A program made the translations under genes and the position numbers. From the NCBI GenBank assembly GCA_022393335.1, contig JAJEKB010020594.1, positions 471,739-535,738 of the forward strand: DNA of 64,000 nt, in the 5' to 3' direction. Below, in pieces: positions 44,458 through 57,189 of this stretch. The stretch comes from Macrotrachela quadricornifera. Its lineage: Eukaryota > Rotifera > Eurotatoria > Philodinida > Philodinidae. Below the pieces are notes generated by a model. The model was given only the letters and a program-made list of their open reading frames with translations, had not been told where the DNA came from and did no database searches. The stretch's first letter is position 1. Each line of letters opens with the position of its first letter.

Positions 44458-45713
44458 TTATACATATGGCATTGCAAAAGTTGTGGCAGTGGCACTTTTT
44501 TTGCTTACAGAAATCTCGAAAAAAATTTCATTTTTCATAAAAAGATAGAGCGTCTTCTGTTCTATTTTTCTATACTATTTGCTCAGTATTCATCTAATAT
44601 CATAGTAATAGAATTTTGATAAAAACTATTTTTGTTGATATCTAGTTGGTTCGTTTAGATCGTCATGGATGCAACACTTTTGAATTGCATTTTATCATTT
44701 TGTCGTCGTTTAACAAGTTGTAATAAAAAACCAAAATATACTACAAGATGCACCGTGAAAAGCTCTATAATTTATAAAAGATTACTTATTTTATGGTTGC
44801 ATTTTTATATTTAAAATGGGGGAACCACTTAATTGACCCAATTTCGACGTTGCGAAAACAAGACTTTTTTTTACTGAGAGCTATATTTGTTTTTGTTCAT
44901 GCCATCTTTGTATAGTTGTTCATTGTAAATTGTAGAGCTTTTCATGTCGCATCTTGTAGTGTATTTTGTTTTTCTAATAAACATATGAAGTAATAAAAAG
45001 ATGATATGGAGAAAAACGAATACGGTTTTTACGAAAAAAAGATCCTGTTTTTTCAAAGTTGAAATTTGATCGCCCAGAATTTTGTTTATTTTGAAAATAA
45101 AAAAGTATAATTATAAATCGGAGCGTAGCAAGGGGTGGGGCGGAACACTCCCCTGCTTCTGAAATTTGCTTATATTACGTCCCCCCCCCCCCCCCCCCCG
45201 CTTTTGAAAAATTTGATTTTTTTGGACTCCAAAATCGAAGAAATGGTGTTTTCGGAGGTTTTTTATGGTGATTTTCTACAAATACTGACGCTATAGTTCT
45301 CTAATCCAAAACGTTTTCAGGTACCAGCAAATTACGCCCCCCCCCCCCTGCCCTAATAACCTCGCTACGCCCCTGACTATAAAATAAGTAATCTTTTATA
45401 AATTATAGAGCTTTTCACGCTGCATCTTGTGGTATATTTTAGTTTTTTATTACAACTTGTTAAACGACGACAAAATGATAAAACGAAATTCAAATGTTAT
45501 ATCTATGATGATCGAAACTAACCAACTAGACATCAACAAAGAAAGTCTTTATCAAAATTCGATTACTATGATATTAGAGGAATACTGATCAAATAGCATA
45601 GAAAAATAAAACAGAAGAGGGTCTATCTTTTTAAAAAAAAAGGCATTTTTTTTGAGATTTCTGTAAGCAAAAAAAATGCCACTGTCACTACTTTTGGAAT
45701 GCCATAAATATCA
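44458..45713. mobile_element. Foldback element, family A, with a nested MITE
   Basis: Left arm 44458-44795 and right arm 45377-45713 are inverted copies: outer GGCATT(G/C)(C/A)AAAAGT(T/A)GTG, then GTGGCA-type and TTTGCTTACAGAAATCTC blocks, inner CTCTATAATTTATAAAAGAT. The centre holds a third partial copy (44930-45000) and a hAT-like MITE. A second member of the family is at 62283-63177, and related debris is at 52300-52640. Confidence 0.75.
45117..45376. mobile_element. hAT-like MITE with CAGGGGCGTAGC-type ends, ~260 bp
   Basis: The right end reads CCTCGCTACGCCCCTG, whose reverse complement CAGGGGCGTAGCGAGG is a terminus typical of hAT-derived MITEs in many animals. The left end GGAGCGTAGCAAGG is its worn counterpart. 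Flanks TATAAAT and CTATAAA hint at a target duplication. The interior includes runs of 19 C (from 45181) and about 10 C (near 45340). Confidence 0.65.
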
Positions 45714-46008
45714 TTATTATCACCATTTCCACCAACTCCAAGGTGTGCTCGTGTCGATGACGATGGTGGTGGAGGTATATCATTCGTATCATCTTCTTCT
45801 TTATCTTATGAAAAATCATTAAGGAGTTTTTCTAAATTTTCATTTTCAAACTCAGATTCTTCCTCATCAATTTTCAGATAAAATTCTGTTGCTTGAAGAC
45901 GAAAATCTATCGACAATTTTTGTATGTTAAGTTTATTCTCCTCGACCTATTCACTAGGAAATGAAAATAGATACTGAAGTATGATTTTCGGTGTAATATC
46001 ATAGGATA

Positions 46009-46940
46009 TACGAGAGCCGTTTGAAAAGTTTTTGGAGTGGTTTTATTACAAAACAATAATGAGCGCTACTGTATTTGTATTATTGTCTGTGCGTAGCTCA
46101 TACAGTTCTCTATCTATAGACATTATAAGCTCAGTTGAATTAAACATATATATGAAAATATAGCAATACATTTTAAACCACTATCTGGACACGGATGGAA
46201 AATTAAAAACTTGAGCAAAGTTTTATGTTTTGAAAGACTAGTTGCTATCTAATATTTATGAATATATGGTGAAAGTTTACACTGATAATGCTTTATCACA
46301 TGCTACAACATTTGAATGAAATCGTCGTTTTAAAGGCGGATAACTAAATATTAATAATGGTTCTAGATATGGCCAATACGTGATTGACATCACATTAGAA
46401 AATATGATGTATCCGTGGACTGACTTTAGTCATATATAGTTGATCATAAAGTGCTATATACTGTAAATATAACATGCGAACAGTGTCTGTTATTTATCTA
46501 GGTGCGATTCGACCTTCTTCGATCATCCGTCTTCGCAAAGTTTTTAACAGTCATGTTGCTGATATCTAGATTATTGTCGACATATGAATATTCATCATTA
46601 CAACAATAATTTTATTCAGAAACTGCATTGAATGATAGAGAATCGACCATCGTAAACTATCACTATACATTTATAGATACTGAATTAGACATGGCTTTCT
46701 AAAGCAGGAAATATCATCATTGAGTGATGCTCAAAACTTTTGATTTTCGGTCAGTGTCTAGATAGTGGTTTAAAATCTATTTCCACATATTCATATATGT
46801 GTTTAATGCAATTGAGCTTATGATGTCCATAGATAGAGAACTATATGAACCACACACAGGCAATAATACAAATATACCAGCGCTTATTATTATTTTTTTA
46901 ATAAAACCAGTCCGAAAACTTTTCTAACGCCCTACGTATA
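46009..46940. mobile_element. Foldback with mariner-like ends and TA duplication, ~930 bp
   Basis: The ends TACGAGAGCCGTTTGAAAAG and (reverse complement of the right end) TACGTAGGGCGTTAGAAAAG match over TTTTTGGAGTGGTTTTATTA-like sequence and are flanked by TA. Arms extend inward with mirrored CTCTATCTATAGACAT and AAACCACTATCT(G/A)GACAC blocks. No transposase remains. A non-autonomous mariner-derived element is the best reading. Confidence 0.7.
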
Positions 46941-47248
46941 TGCAGAAATTATATTAAAAGTTTTCTTTTTCTTTTGATAGGTTTTTAATGCTGATGTACA
47001 AAAGATTTTGGCATAGATCTTCTGTTGTTTCGATGCAACATTTTCAAATGCTTTCAGAGCATCCCATTCATCTTTCTCAATTGAAGCACGACGAATTCCA
47101 TTAATGTTTATCTTTGACAAATCTTGTGCAGCTTTCTTTTTGTATAACTAGATAAGGAATCGAATCTGGTGTTCATATGTGCGACCTAAAGATGAGAAGC
47201 GTTTAAATTTTTCTGTTGAGTTCGTGTTTATTCCGCTTATCACTGATC
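46941..47248 (-). pseudogene. Coding-like relic, unknown family
   Basis: A minus-strand frame continues across one in-frame TAG: FKRFSSLGRTYEHQIRFLI, stop, LYKKKAAQDLSKININGIRR, ASIEKDEWDALKAFENVASK, ending in lysines near 46970. The residue mix is that of a soluble protein. Its 3' end touches the mariner-like foldback, which may have truncated it. I do not recognise the family. Confidence 0.3.
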
Positions 47249-47283
47249 ATCAGTATAAAAGTGGTCAATACTGTTAGACTTCT

Positions 47284-47700
47284 TCAAAATTTTACATGCC
47301 ATCAGAAGAAGTCAGGAGAGAAAATAGCGTTGATGCATTCAATGAAATGAGATTTTTGGACAATAATTTTGCTATAATGTACTTAGAGTATGCAAGTTTC
47401 AATGAAGAAGTCATTGATAATGGTTTTATGAGAATTTCATGCAGTCTTTACTCCTTGATGTGCCATCTAAAAATCTGAAACCTAGTCCAAGACAATAATC
47501 AATAGGTCATTTAAAACGAAAATTATCTGATCACAAGCTGGAGGTAAAAGACGGACCTACATGTAATATTCGAAGACATTGCGCCGGATGCTCCAAGAAA
47601 AATAGTGAAGAACAATTCAAAGATATATGTCATACAACAGTAGAGAAAATAAAAAAAATTTGTTCTGATTGTTTTAATGAGCAGCATTACAATATACAAT
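47284..47700 (+). pseudogene. piggyBac-like transposase C-terminal relic
   Basis: The last part reads IGHLKRKLSDHKLEVKDGP, then CNIRRHCAGCSKKNSEEQF and KKICSDCFNEQHYNIQ, stop at 47700. The spaced CxxC, CxxC and terminal H resemble the Cys-rich zinc-binding tail of piggyBac transposases, including the basic GHL(K/P)-type lead. A stop follows PSPRQ (near 47498), and the frame to the left (47296-47478) is shifted relative to it. The catalytic core is gone. The family assignment rests on the Cys pattern only. Confidence 0.45.
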
Positions 47701-47709
47701 AAATGTTGT

Positions 47710-48992
47710 TATGAATAGCAAAAGCCAAGTAGAGCACATATTACATACAATTTCATATCTAACAGGAAAGAGAAAGAAAGTTCTATACTTTTAAGTTTTT
47801 CGTTAAAATATAGTGTGGCCCAATGGTGGATCCCATCACATCGAATGTGTTAATAATCAGTCAAACTTCAATAAATTGAAAGCAAAAGAAATGAAATATT
47901 CAATCCATAGTATTTATAATAGGTCTTTTACCAAAGGTACATTTTTTTATTTATTTGAAGATATGAGGAACAACTGATAATGTTGTTCAATGAATCAATT
48001 TTTAAAATCATGACAATGATTAATTGAAATAATTCATATGTAAAAGGTGTTTACATCAAATGTATGTTTAATTGTTTATCATTGATAATTTAATATGAAA
48101 TTAATACTTTTTTCCTTCCTGACAATATAGATAGTCCAAAAATGATACATCCATCTCCAAAAGGTTACAGAACTAACTATTTATATGAAAAAAAAACTTT
48201 GTTTATTAGCCAATAATCTAATTAAAATTCAAAGATGAGAATAGCAGAATCTATTTACCCCGTAATTTCCACAGGAATTTATTAGATGGAGACGACCAAA
48301 GGCGTCCTCGAAACAAAAAACAACATTGAGAAATCGTGAGAGAAACAAAGAAATTCCAATGATGAATTTAACTAGATTAAAAAAAGAAAGCTACTTTTCA
48401 ATATTTATTTTCTTATTGTCATCAAGTTTTGGTATCGGTTCATCATATTCTTCAAATTCTAGATAAAATAAAAAGTAGCATAAATCATTTTTTTTAATAT
48501 TTTATTCCGTGCCAATTCATATTTGAAAAAAAGTCGTAAACATGTATACTTTCCCTCTTGAAAATATCGTCCTAAAAAATCTCTTTGCATGTTTTTACTG
48601 TTTCATTTTGATGCGATAGAAGTTAAGTGATCTTTTATGCCAGTATATTATTTCCCGGAGTACAAAGGAATCTTTTACTGTATCCACGAAAACAAATATT
48701 TTTTTTTAAAGATAGATTTCCATTGTTCAATAATGCAAATGTTTGTCGCATGCTTTGCTGATCTTTCATACCTTCATGTCTTCAAGATAGTTTCATTACT
48801 AATTCTATTTATTGAAAAGATTACTAATTAATATAATCAACATACATATTTATCTTGCTAGATTAAAAATTTCACTTGTCGTTATTCATTATAATGACGC
48901 ATGTTGTGACGTAGTTAGTGGTATTGTTAATTGTATATCTGTATCTTTTAGTTTCTAAGACACAATAAAAGGAGATTTTATTAATAAAATTA
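47710..48992. other. AT-rich intergenic stretch
   Basis: No gene, RNA or obvious repeat. It is the 3' flank of the SLC5 gene on the other strand. Confidence 0.5.
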
Positions 48993-51605
48993 TCACGAAA
49001 GTAGTACCTCACGCTTGCCATAAACTTCATCAGAGACGACACAATTGGTCGATTTTCGCCAACAACAATATCTGTACACATCATTCATTCGAATGAGTAA
49101 TTTTGAATCAATTTCATGTGGTTTTAAACGAGAACTAAGATATGATACTATAATACCAACAATCACGACCGTAGCGACAGCAATCGGTGTATACCACATG
49201 TGACTGATTGAATAAAGATTAAGTAATGGATTGGCTCTAAAAATAGAGCAAAATTACAATTTAAAACATTACCTTTTTTTTCAATACTCAGAAGAGTAGA
49301 AAGGATTTGATTACATTATCATTGAGATTATCTAAGCTATACTAATGGAGAGTGCAACTATATGTTTACTTACTTGATGGTTATAGCTGTTGCTGTTGTA
49401 GTCCTATTCATTATTTTCAATAGATTGATATCTGTACAATTCATTATTGACAATGGCAATCGGTTATTACTTCTTTGATGTTTCGTTAATTGTACACCGA
49501 TAAAGATCCATATTTGCAATGCTAAACTGGTGAAAAAACCAGCCAAAGCTCCTAATCGATTCGCTTTTTCAAAGAAAAATCCAAGAAAGAACAGACCCAT
49601 GATAGGTCCACAGAGAGTACTAGACAATGATATTGCTGCATTGATTACTGAACCGATATAGCTCACGAAATAAGTGAGAAGTATAATCATTATACCTACG
49701 ACGACTGAAAATATTTTTGATACAAAACCTTGCTTCTCTTTATTCAACTTTCGTCTCATGAGTCCCTTGTAAACATCTTCGATAATAACTGCTGCCATAC
49801 TATTGAGTCCAGATGAAATAGTTGAGAGTGAACCTGAGAATGCACAAGCAAGAAATAAGCCTGGTATACCCTTTTTATTGCCCAATGTTTCCATAATAAA
49901 GTATGGCAAAATTTGATCAACATTTTGAATGCGACCAGCTGTATATGGATCACAACCAGCATAGTATGCATAAAGAATAACACCCATTAAACATGAGAGA
50001 AGAATAAGACCTGCAACTCCAAGTATATTGATAATAAGAGCTACTTGTGCTCCTCGAATCGATCGAACGCACATATATCGTTGTACTTGCATTTGATTGA
50101 AACCATAAGTTACTAATGCATTAAAAGTGTTTCCGATTAATAGTGACCAAATTGTATGACGCGTTCGAGGATCAAAACTTATACTAAATCGATAAGAATA
50201 TACATTATCTCTATCGATTTCTAATGACTATTAATAAACCTACTTATCAAATTCAATACGACCACCTTGAGAAGCAATTGAAAATGCTCGCTTAAAGCCA
50301 CCAACCAAAAATAAACCTATTGTTGGCGGCAAAAGTCAAGATAGTCGAATGTCTGTTGAATAACTTTCAACCGAAACAAGATAAAGACTTACGATTTTCA
50401 TCCTTTGACGGATAAAACTCAAAAGCATATTTTCTTAGAATAAATCTGAAGATAATTTTTTTGGAGAATCTTTGAAAATGTCCTCCTATGTATCTTCATG
50501 TTCATTTAAAAAAATGAATTTAGACAAACAGCCGTTTCTATTGTTTCAGTCGAAAATTAATGAAGAAACATTCGATTGCGTCAACAAAAGTAGAAAAGAT
50601 TAAAATCAATCATCTTCTATTACTCAATTGATTTTATTTATTAATTAAACATTTATATGTATGTACTTGCCTTGAATAATGCCAATGAAAACACCAACAA
50701 ACATCACTAACGCTTGTAAAACATCAGTCCAAATAATTGCTTTCATGCCACCCTATGTATATATCAATATTTAGTAGATTTTCTTCTTTTAAATATGATC
50801 TCATCTATATACATACCAATGAAGAATAAAAAGTACAAACAACACTAATAGAAATGACTGAAACCCATTTATTCAATCCGGTAGCTAGAATTCAATTTTA
50901 AAAACTAATAACATAATATCTTTAATAGCATACTTTGACTAAGTGCTAATGATGGTGCATAAAGAACCAAAGCCATATATATAAACTATAAATATCATCA
51001 TATGAAACATGTCTACACAAATAAAGTCAAATCATACCATGTATATTGTGAAAGTAATGGAAGCACATGTTCGTACTGATTGATCAAAACGTTTTTCTAA
51101 ATACTAATAAATATCATATTATTCTTTTCTTCAATACATGTAGAAATATTAAACCTCATAAATACTTGTAAAATTCATTTCACGAAATTTAGGCATAAAA
51201 ATGAAAGCCGTCACCAACGATGCAATACTCCATGCAGCTGCTGTAAACAAAAATAAAAAAAAACGATCATGTTTAAAAATTATGATCATCGTTTTTAATT
51301 TTTCACCTTGATACCAAAACATTGTCCCAGACATGTAGACTTCGCTTGGTGTACCCAGTATAGTAATTGCAGAAAGAAAGGATACCGTGATACTCACTGC
51401 CGTAGGAAATACACGCATTTCACCATCAGCTAGAATGGAAGATACTTACAATTATTTTATTATTGTTTTATATACCTAAAAAATATTCTTTGGTCGAAGT
51501 CTTCTTAGACTTGATAAAACCAAATATAATACCGATGAAAGCCGATAACATTAACAATAACACTAAGACAATATAGTCAATGATTGTCAGCGTCGGTAAT
51601 CCCAT
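48993..51605 (-). CDS. SLC5-family sodium/solute symporter (monocarboxylate/vitamin type)
   Basis: Couples Na+ entry to uptake of a small solute across the plasma membrane. Ten exons splice in frame to 575 residues: 51476-51605, 51307-51429, 51155-51240, 51038-51103, 50934-50985, 50817-50884, 50671-50752, 50244-50316, 49374-50177 and 48993-49236. Intron 7 uses a GC donor (AAG|GCAAGT); most introns are 46-66 bp. Family landmarks: SAITILGTPSEVY in helix 1-2, MNFTSIYEYLEKRFD, a GGMKAIIWTDVLQ block, NFDPRTRHTIW and YGFNQMQVQRY, and the helix-8 stretch FSGSLSTISSGLNSMAAV (about 340-358), which supplies the Ser pair of the Na2 site. Some 12-13 helices are expected. These blocks best fit the SLC5A5/6/8/12 branch; the substrate is not decidable. 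An alternative acceptor 6 bp upstream of exon 9 (50183) would add two residues. No lesion seen. Confidence 0.9.
50671..50676 (-). other. GC-AG intron donor in the SLC5 gene
   Basis: Exon 7 ends ATTCAAG and the intron begins GCAAGT, the strong consensus of the rare GC-AG class. Phase is kept only with this junction. Confidence 0.7.
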
Positions 51606-54600
51606 TCTATCATAAAAGATAATTTTATAATGATATTTCTATCAATCAGATATGTTTCTTTTATCAGTTAACTCTTGTTTTCGGTCATTCTCAGTTTATA
51701 GTTTTCATTTCAAGCCACATATACATTTGTCTCTCAAGGAAATAATTTTTTTTTTACAAAGTTTCAAAAGACTTACCTCGACATGGATAAAATTTCGTTC
51801 CTTTATTAAGTAACAAAAACGTAATACCGTTATCACATCAGTAAAGAAAAAAGAAAAAGTGTGACAGCGATCGAGTAATTCTCAAAAGTGTACTCTTCAT
51901 CAAGAACTGACAAAAAAAAATACGTAAAAGATAAGAATTGTAAGAACAGAGAATGTTGTAACAAGATAATTGTTGAGACTAGTAAACGAGAACAGTTTGA
52001 GTATGAAGTAAATAAAATAATTTATGATGTTGCATCAAACGATCATTCGTAAAAAGATCTAATTTATACATTTATGAATATATAATATGATGTTTATAAT
52101 AAAAGAAAAGGATAACAGAATTTTTGATAAATGAATCACATAATGGAACGAAACCATGATGATTTCAATGAAAAATATTCTCTTTCAAAATTGTCTTGGA
52201 AAACAATAATATTAAGTATCAGTTATCTAAAACAGAAATCTCATTTTAAATAAATTTCCTTTTATTTTTCTTATACAGTAATAGAAAAAATGATGGTCTA
52301 ATTTTCTCTCCGATATAATTACTCTTTAACCAATATCATAATAATAAAATTTTAATAAAATTAATTTTATTTTTCAATCACTTAATAAGTTGTATAAAAT
52401 AAAATAAGATATATCACAGGACACAACGTAATAAAGGTCTATATTTAAGATAACACCGCTAATTTTATAGTTGTATTACAAGTAAAATTTTGAGCGACGA
52501 ATTTTCTACTGGATGAAAATAATTTCTTTTTGCTACAAGATGAATTTATTTTTTCTCATTTGATCTTCTTATCAGCTGTTATATATTATTTAAAAAAAGT
52601 AAAATACATCGGAAGATGCAGTATGAAAAGCCCTACAATCTGCACAAGATCACTTATTTTAATTGTGTATTAATTATTTCCAGTAAAAAAACAGAATTCT
52701 GTCCAATTGCTCCAAAAAACTCCTTCTTTATTACACGAAGAAAAATTTCTCTTTCCATAGTTCAAATATACAACAAACTGTTCTTTAAAAATTGTGTAGT
52801 TTTAAATATAAAAATCGCACAGTGTGGACATCTAATTTGCTTCAGATATTAGTGAAGCTGCACATGAAAATAGCTCCTATTGAAATTTTATTATTATTAT
52901 TATATCAGTTGAAGAGCAATCATATAGGAGAGAAAATTACAGTAAATGTTAGGAAAATTTTAAAATGAGATAATGGATAAACTAAAATCGCACGTAATAA
53001 TTTGACATAAATTTTTATAGATATATTGGAAATACAATTTGCACAATGATCTTTGCGAAAAATTTTGAATATTTTGAAAACATTGATCAACATTTTAATT
53101 TTCTGTTTTATCTAAATGAAGAATTTCATTTTATGATTGAATTCGAAACAACTATTTGAATCCTTTTTATCATAAGCATATCCTCAGCAAAAATGAATAC
53201 CATTATAAAAATAAGACTAATTCAATAAATATTGTTGACAAGATAATCATTAATCTACGTTCTTGGATCTATTCTTTCCAAATTCTGGTTTTTCTTTACC
53301 GATCAGATTAGATTCTTATTAGTCTTGTAGTTCAGGCAACAATCTTTTTCAATTTCTCTCAAAAAGAATCTTATCTGATCGATCAAAAAAGGAAGAATAA
53401 CAAGATAGTCAAGACTTTTTCAATTTCAGACAAGATTCTTTTTTATTTGAAAGAATTTTAACAAAATTGTAAGAGAGAGAGATCCATCATGTCTATACCT
53501 ATCACTTGCATATACTTCGTCGTTCATTTCTATATTAATGGTTAGACTATTAACATGGTCCTATAAATAAAATGTGTTATTAACGATGATAATAAAGCAC
53601 AAGAATCTTGCCAGAGTACGCAAGAATGTTTCCTCTTTCGTAATAAAAAGAATTAGACAAGAATGGAAGAACACAAGATTCTGTCAATAAGAATACTGTA
53701 AGAATGTCAAGATCTGATTTTTCAGGTAAGAATCTTGGCTAATAAACATGAAAATCAAGAATCTGAAAAGATGAAAGGCAAGATTGTCGACTAGTGATTT
53801 TATGTGACTAAGAACATCCACTTGAACATAAATTTCATTAGACATTTCACTTATCTGTTGACAAACTTCTCATAGATTCATCATTTTTGACATTGTTATT
53901 AATTATTTTACTTTATCGAGAAAAGTAAAATAAATTCTATGCGCCCTACTTAACTTATTAAAGTAAAGATAATGTGTCACCCCTATCCAGCATTGGTTCG
54001 TGCTATTGAAAGCATATCACTGCGGGTCTTTTATGCTGATTTTGAATATAAAATCAGAGTGGATAAATAAAAGGAAAACTTATTTCATCTTTCTCAAAAA
54101 ATTAATATTTAACACAACCATATCCGCCTTCACACTTTCACAAGATAAGCATAGCCATTTGACAGTAGGTATGTATTGTTATGCAGTAACAGAGAAGATA
54201 AATAATTATGGGTTGTCAATATCTAGAAATGTATTTAAAAAAGTATAAACTAATCGGTATACAATTCTTATCTAGTTGATGAAGAGAGATTAAGTAGCCT
54301 AAGTAATGATAGGATTGATCGGTTATCCGAAGATGCTGGAATCGCTTCTAACATGAAATGAATGATCCTTCTTTTTAAGATGCTCATGCTTGTTGGGATC
54401 TATCAATGTAGATATTCGTCGATATCTTTGTTATACATAACAACATAAACAAGCAAAATGAAAGTATTTACTATATTTTCTTAGAGTTTTCCATCAAACT
54501 CACCGTTGTTCTCTCCCTGCATAAGGAGAACTGTGTTTCTTTCTCATAACACTAAGAATTTCTACGATAATCGAAGCCGCTATTATTGAGAATAAAAAAT

Positions 54601-54980
54601 GCAAATTTAATCATAAACAAATCTGATTATACTTTAGTTCTAAGACAAGAAAATGAAAAACATGACTAGCTACACAGACCATGCAGAGAACAAACGATAC
54701 TTAATTAGTTATGCATACACTCTGAAACAGAATAATGCCAGACAATCAAGTTAAAAAAAAAGGATTATGAGAACACAGAGAAGCAAGAGGAATACGAAAA
54801 AGCAAATAGAGTTTCTAAAGATTACAATATACGTGTATTTAATGTGCGTATGCATATGAGTGTGTCATTGTTATTTGTTATGTCTAAAGAAAGAATCTTC
54901 GACCCTGGAACATCACATTAAAAAGTAAATAAGAATCAAGAAAACGAAGAATTGTGTAATCAATTAACAAAGTTCATTGT
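51606..54980. other. Intergenic, with decayed repeats
   Basis: No gene supported. 52300-52640 has fragments related to the family-A foldback (ATATCATAATAATAAAATTTT, GGAAGATGCAGTATGAAAAGC). 53285-53390 holds a small inverted repeat (GATCAGATTAGATTC versus GAATCTTATCTGATC), followed to 53770 by scattered AAGAATCTTG motifs. 53900-54980 is featureless. Confidence 0.5.
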
Positions 54981-56381
54981 TTATGTTTTCTTCGCAAGAA
55001 ATCTTTTAGAATAAGAATCAAATCTGTATTGTATTTCCAGCTCAGATAGACCATATTTAGCAAGTGAGTAAGTGTGACGACCATGTCTACCTTGAGGATT
55101 TTTCTGTAAGTATTCTGTTATCTTTTTATCGAACTCTTCTGTATAATTTAATTGACATTGCGAATAAATATTTTTTATCACTTGATGTGGATTCTTCATT
55201 AGTTCTGAATATGATACATGAATAAAATTTTGATTATTATTAGAAACACCAGTTTCCTTCAATAGAATATCAGATAATACACCACAAACTTGCAAGGATT
55301 TACGTCCATAATCAAATCGATCAATATAACTTGAATTTGATGATATTTCCATAAGACTTGCTAATGATGGTACAACTTCACTTAGATCACGATGTGTAAT
55401 TATTACTTTTGCATTATTATATACTTCTAATAGAGAAGGCAAATGAAATACATGATACGGACACTTGAAGAGACAATGATGGCCTTTGAAATTTAATCCT
55501 AATTTCTTATAGCATAAAAACTGTACTAGCAGATGATGATATTCATACACTTGTCGAAAATCAATATCATCCAGTATGTATTTCAAATTCATCAAATCTT
55601 TTCCACTAATGATTGGTATGTAATTCAGTCCCATATTCGCGAATAAAACCGTACATTCTTCTGGTGCATATGTGTCAATATAATGAGCCTTATCAAAATT
55701 GATCATTACATCTTTAAGTTGGTAAATGAGAGTGTCAGCAAAAGTCACTCTTGGATCTTGTTCATTACTATTATAACTCCATGGTAATGATGGATTTATG
55801 GCCAAATCAAATGTCGGATAGCATGACAATGAGTCCAACGCTAACAGATTATACAAAAGTGTTGTTCCTGTTCTGAGAAGACCCATTACAAAAATCGGTG
55901 ATCCAATGTTAATTTGCCGAATTTCTGGATGGGTTTTTAATTGATGCACAATCCTTAGACGTTCTTTCATTGCTTTCACAAACATATTTCGTCGCATAAG
56001 TTTACTAGCTGAACCAGCAGAAGGATCCATTTGATTAATAGTCGATTGATTGATATAGATTTGTTCGAATAGATTCATTTCTTTTTCATCACCAAAGTCA
56101 TTTAGTTCAAAGCCATTTAATTCTCGACGATTTTCCTCAATTGCTTTTTTCTTAAACCATTCCATTGATGATACATTGTATAATTCATAGTTCAATATCA
56201 TTTTTAAGATATAGCCTATACTATTTATCAAGTGTACCTTCCACGATATGTTTTGATTGTAGACAAAACGTGATGTAGAAAATAATGTACATACATTTTT
56301 ATTGGACTTCCCATACTGCCATTTGAAAGTAATACGAAAAAATATAACTGTAAACAGTGTAGTAAGAATCCAGCAATACAT
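54981..56381 (-). CDS. PAPS-dependent sulfotransferase-like membrane protein
   Basis: Such enzymes move a sulfuryl group from PAPS to a hydroxyl or amino acceptor, usually in the Golgi when membrane-anchored. A single open exon; the first ATG in frame is at 56381, giving 466 residues. Residues 2-17 are a hydrophobic anchor (type II). The 5'-phosphosulfate loop is GLLRTGTTLLYNLL near 167-180. Then come KCPYHVFHLPSLLEVY (about 306-321) and the 3'-phosphate site VIITHRDLSEVVPSLAS (326-342; Arg and Ser kept). The C-terminal PQGRHGRHTYSLAKYGL block is a hallmark of the Sulfotransfer_3 group. A GTAAGT donor at 56512 and a TTTGTAG acceptor ending at 56403 mark a probable 110-bp intron in the 5' leader; its phase does not extend the frame. 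The acceptor substrate is unknown. Intact. Confidence 0.85.
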   Translation of the reverse strand: MYCWILTTLFTVIFFRITFKWQYGKSNKNVCTLFSTSRFVYNQNISWKVHLINSIGYILKMILNYELYNVSSMEWFKKKAIEENRRELNGFELNDFGDEKEMNLFEQIYINQSTINQMDPSAGSASKLMRRNMFVKAMKERLRIVHQLKTHPEIRQINIGSPIFVMGLLRTGTTLLYNLLALDSLSCYPTFDLAINPSLPWSYNSNEQDPRVTFADTLIYQLKDVMINFDKAHYIDTYAPEECTVLFANMGLNYIPIISGKDLMNLKYILDDIDFRQVYEYHHLLVQFLCYKKLGLNFKGHHCLFKCPYHVFHLPSLLEVYNNAKVIITHRDLSEVVPSLASLMEISSNSSYIDRFDYGRKSLQVCGVLSDILLKETGVSNNNQNFIHVSYSELMKNPHQVIKNIYSQCQLNYTEEFDKKITEYLQKNPQGRHGRHTYSLAKYGLSELEIQYRFDSYSKRFLAKKT

Positions 56382-56402
56382 GTCGCTCAAGTTGTTTAAA
56401 TG

Positions 56403-56512
56403 CTACAAAAAAGAAGTGACTGAGTTTTTTCTTGAGACAGTATACGACGACCAACTATATGAATAGAAGTGTCCATTCGATGAGAAAAACAAAGAGTAAG
56501 AAAAAAACTTAC
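56403..56512 (-). other. Probable 5'-UTR intron of the sulfotransferase gene
   Basis: Donor ATGATCG|GTAAGTTTT and acceptor TTTTTTGTAG lie 21 bp upstream of the start codon. Splicing does not put the upstream frame in phase with the sulfotransferase, so it is best read as a leader intron. Confidence 0.4.
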
Positions 56513-56519
56513 CGATCAT

Positions 56520-57189
56520 AATAAACAAGAGAGACAGAAGCATACCGAAGAAAAGAAAAAAATTTAAGGCATGTGATGAACAAAACGGAAGAAATCGATA
56601 TACAAGAGTAATTATATCATAGATCAATCAAAATTTGCCTAGGTCAAACGAAGATAAATTTGTCCAATTATACATTTATTTTCTAGTATAAGGTTGATTC
56701 ATGCTATAAATGTACAATTAGACATGCACCAAATCCAAAACTCGAGGCTTTGAAGTTTTGATTTTGGTGCATGCCTATGTACAACTATTGTGCGAGATGA
56801 CGAACAAAAGTTACAGATCATGAATCAGATCAGAATTTTCGATTGTTTTTGACGATAGTAGGTTCTGAAAATCCTCTATAAGCAGTTTTTGTTAGACTTG
56901 TTGAAAAAGATTTAAGTAAAGACATTGATGTGATTGACTTCCTATGATATTTTTCTAAACGAAAGTGTCTTAATATATGAATATCTACCAAAAGTAGAAC
57001 TGAAATGACTGAAATTTTCACTCTCTTGGAATTTTCTTTGAGATTAAAGAGAGCGTTCATAGGCCATAGAAAAATCGACACTCTCGTCTTGTTTGGTATT
57101 ATTTAAAACTTCTGAACCCAATTGCCTAGCGTATTGACTTGACCTAGTAAAGTTTTAACTCAACTTTACTGTCAAATCCTTAGTCTCAA
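56520..57189. other. Intergenic, no supported gene
   Basis: AT-rich. 56630-56800 contains a loose inverted repeat (TTTGGTGCATG versus CATGCACCAAA) spaced by about 40 bp. Nothing else stands out. Confidence 0.45.
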
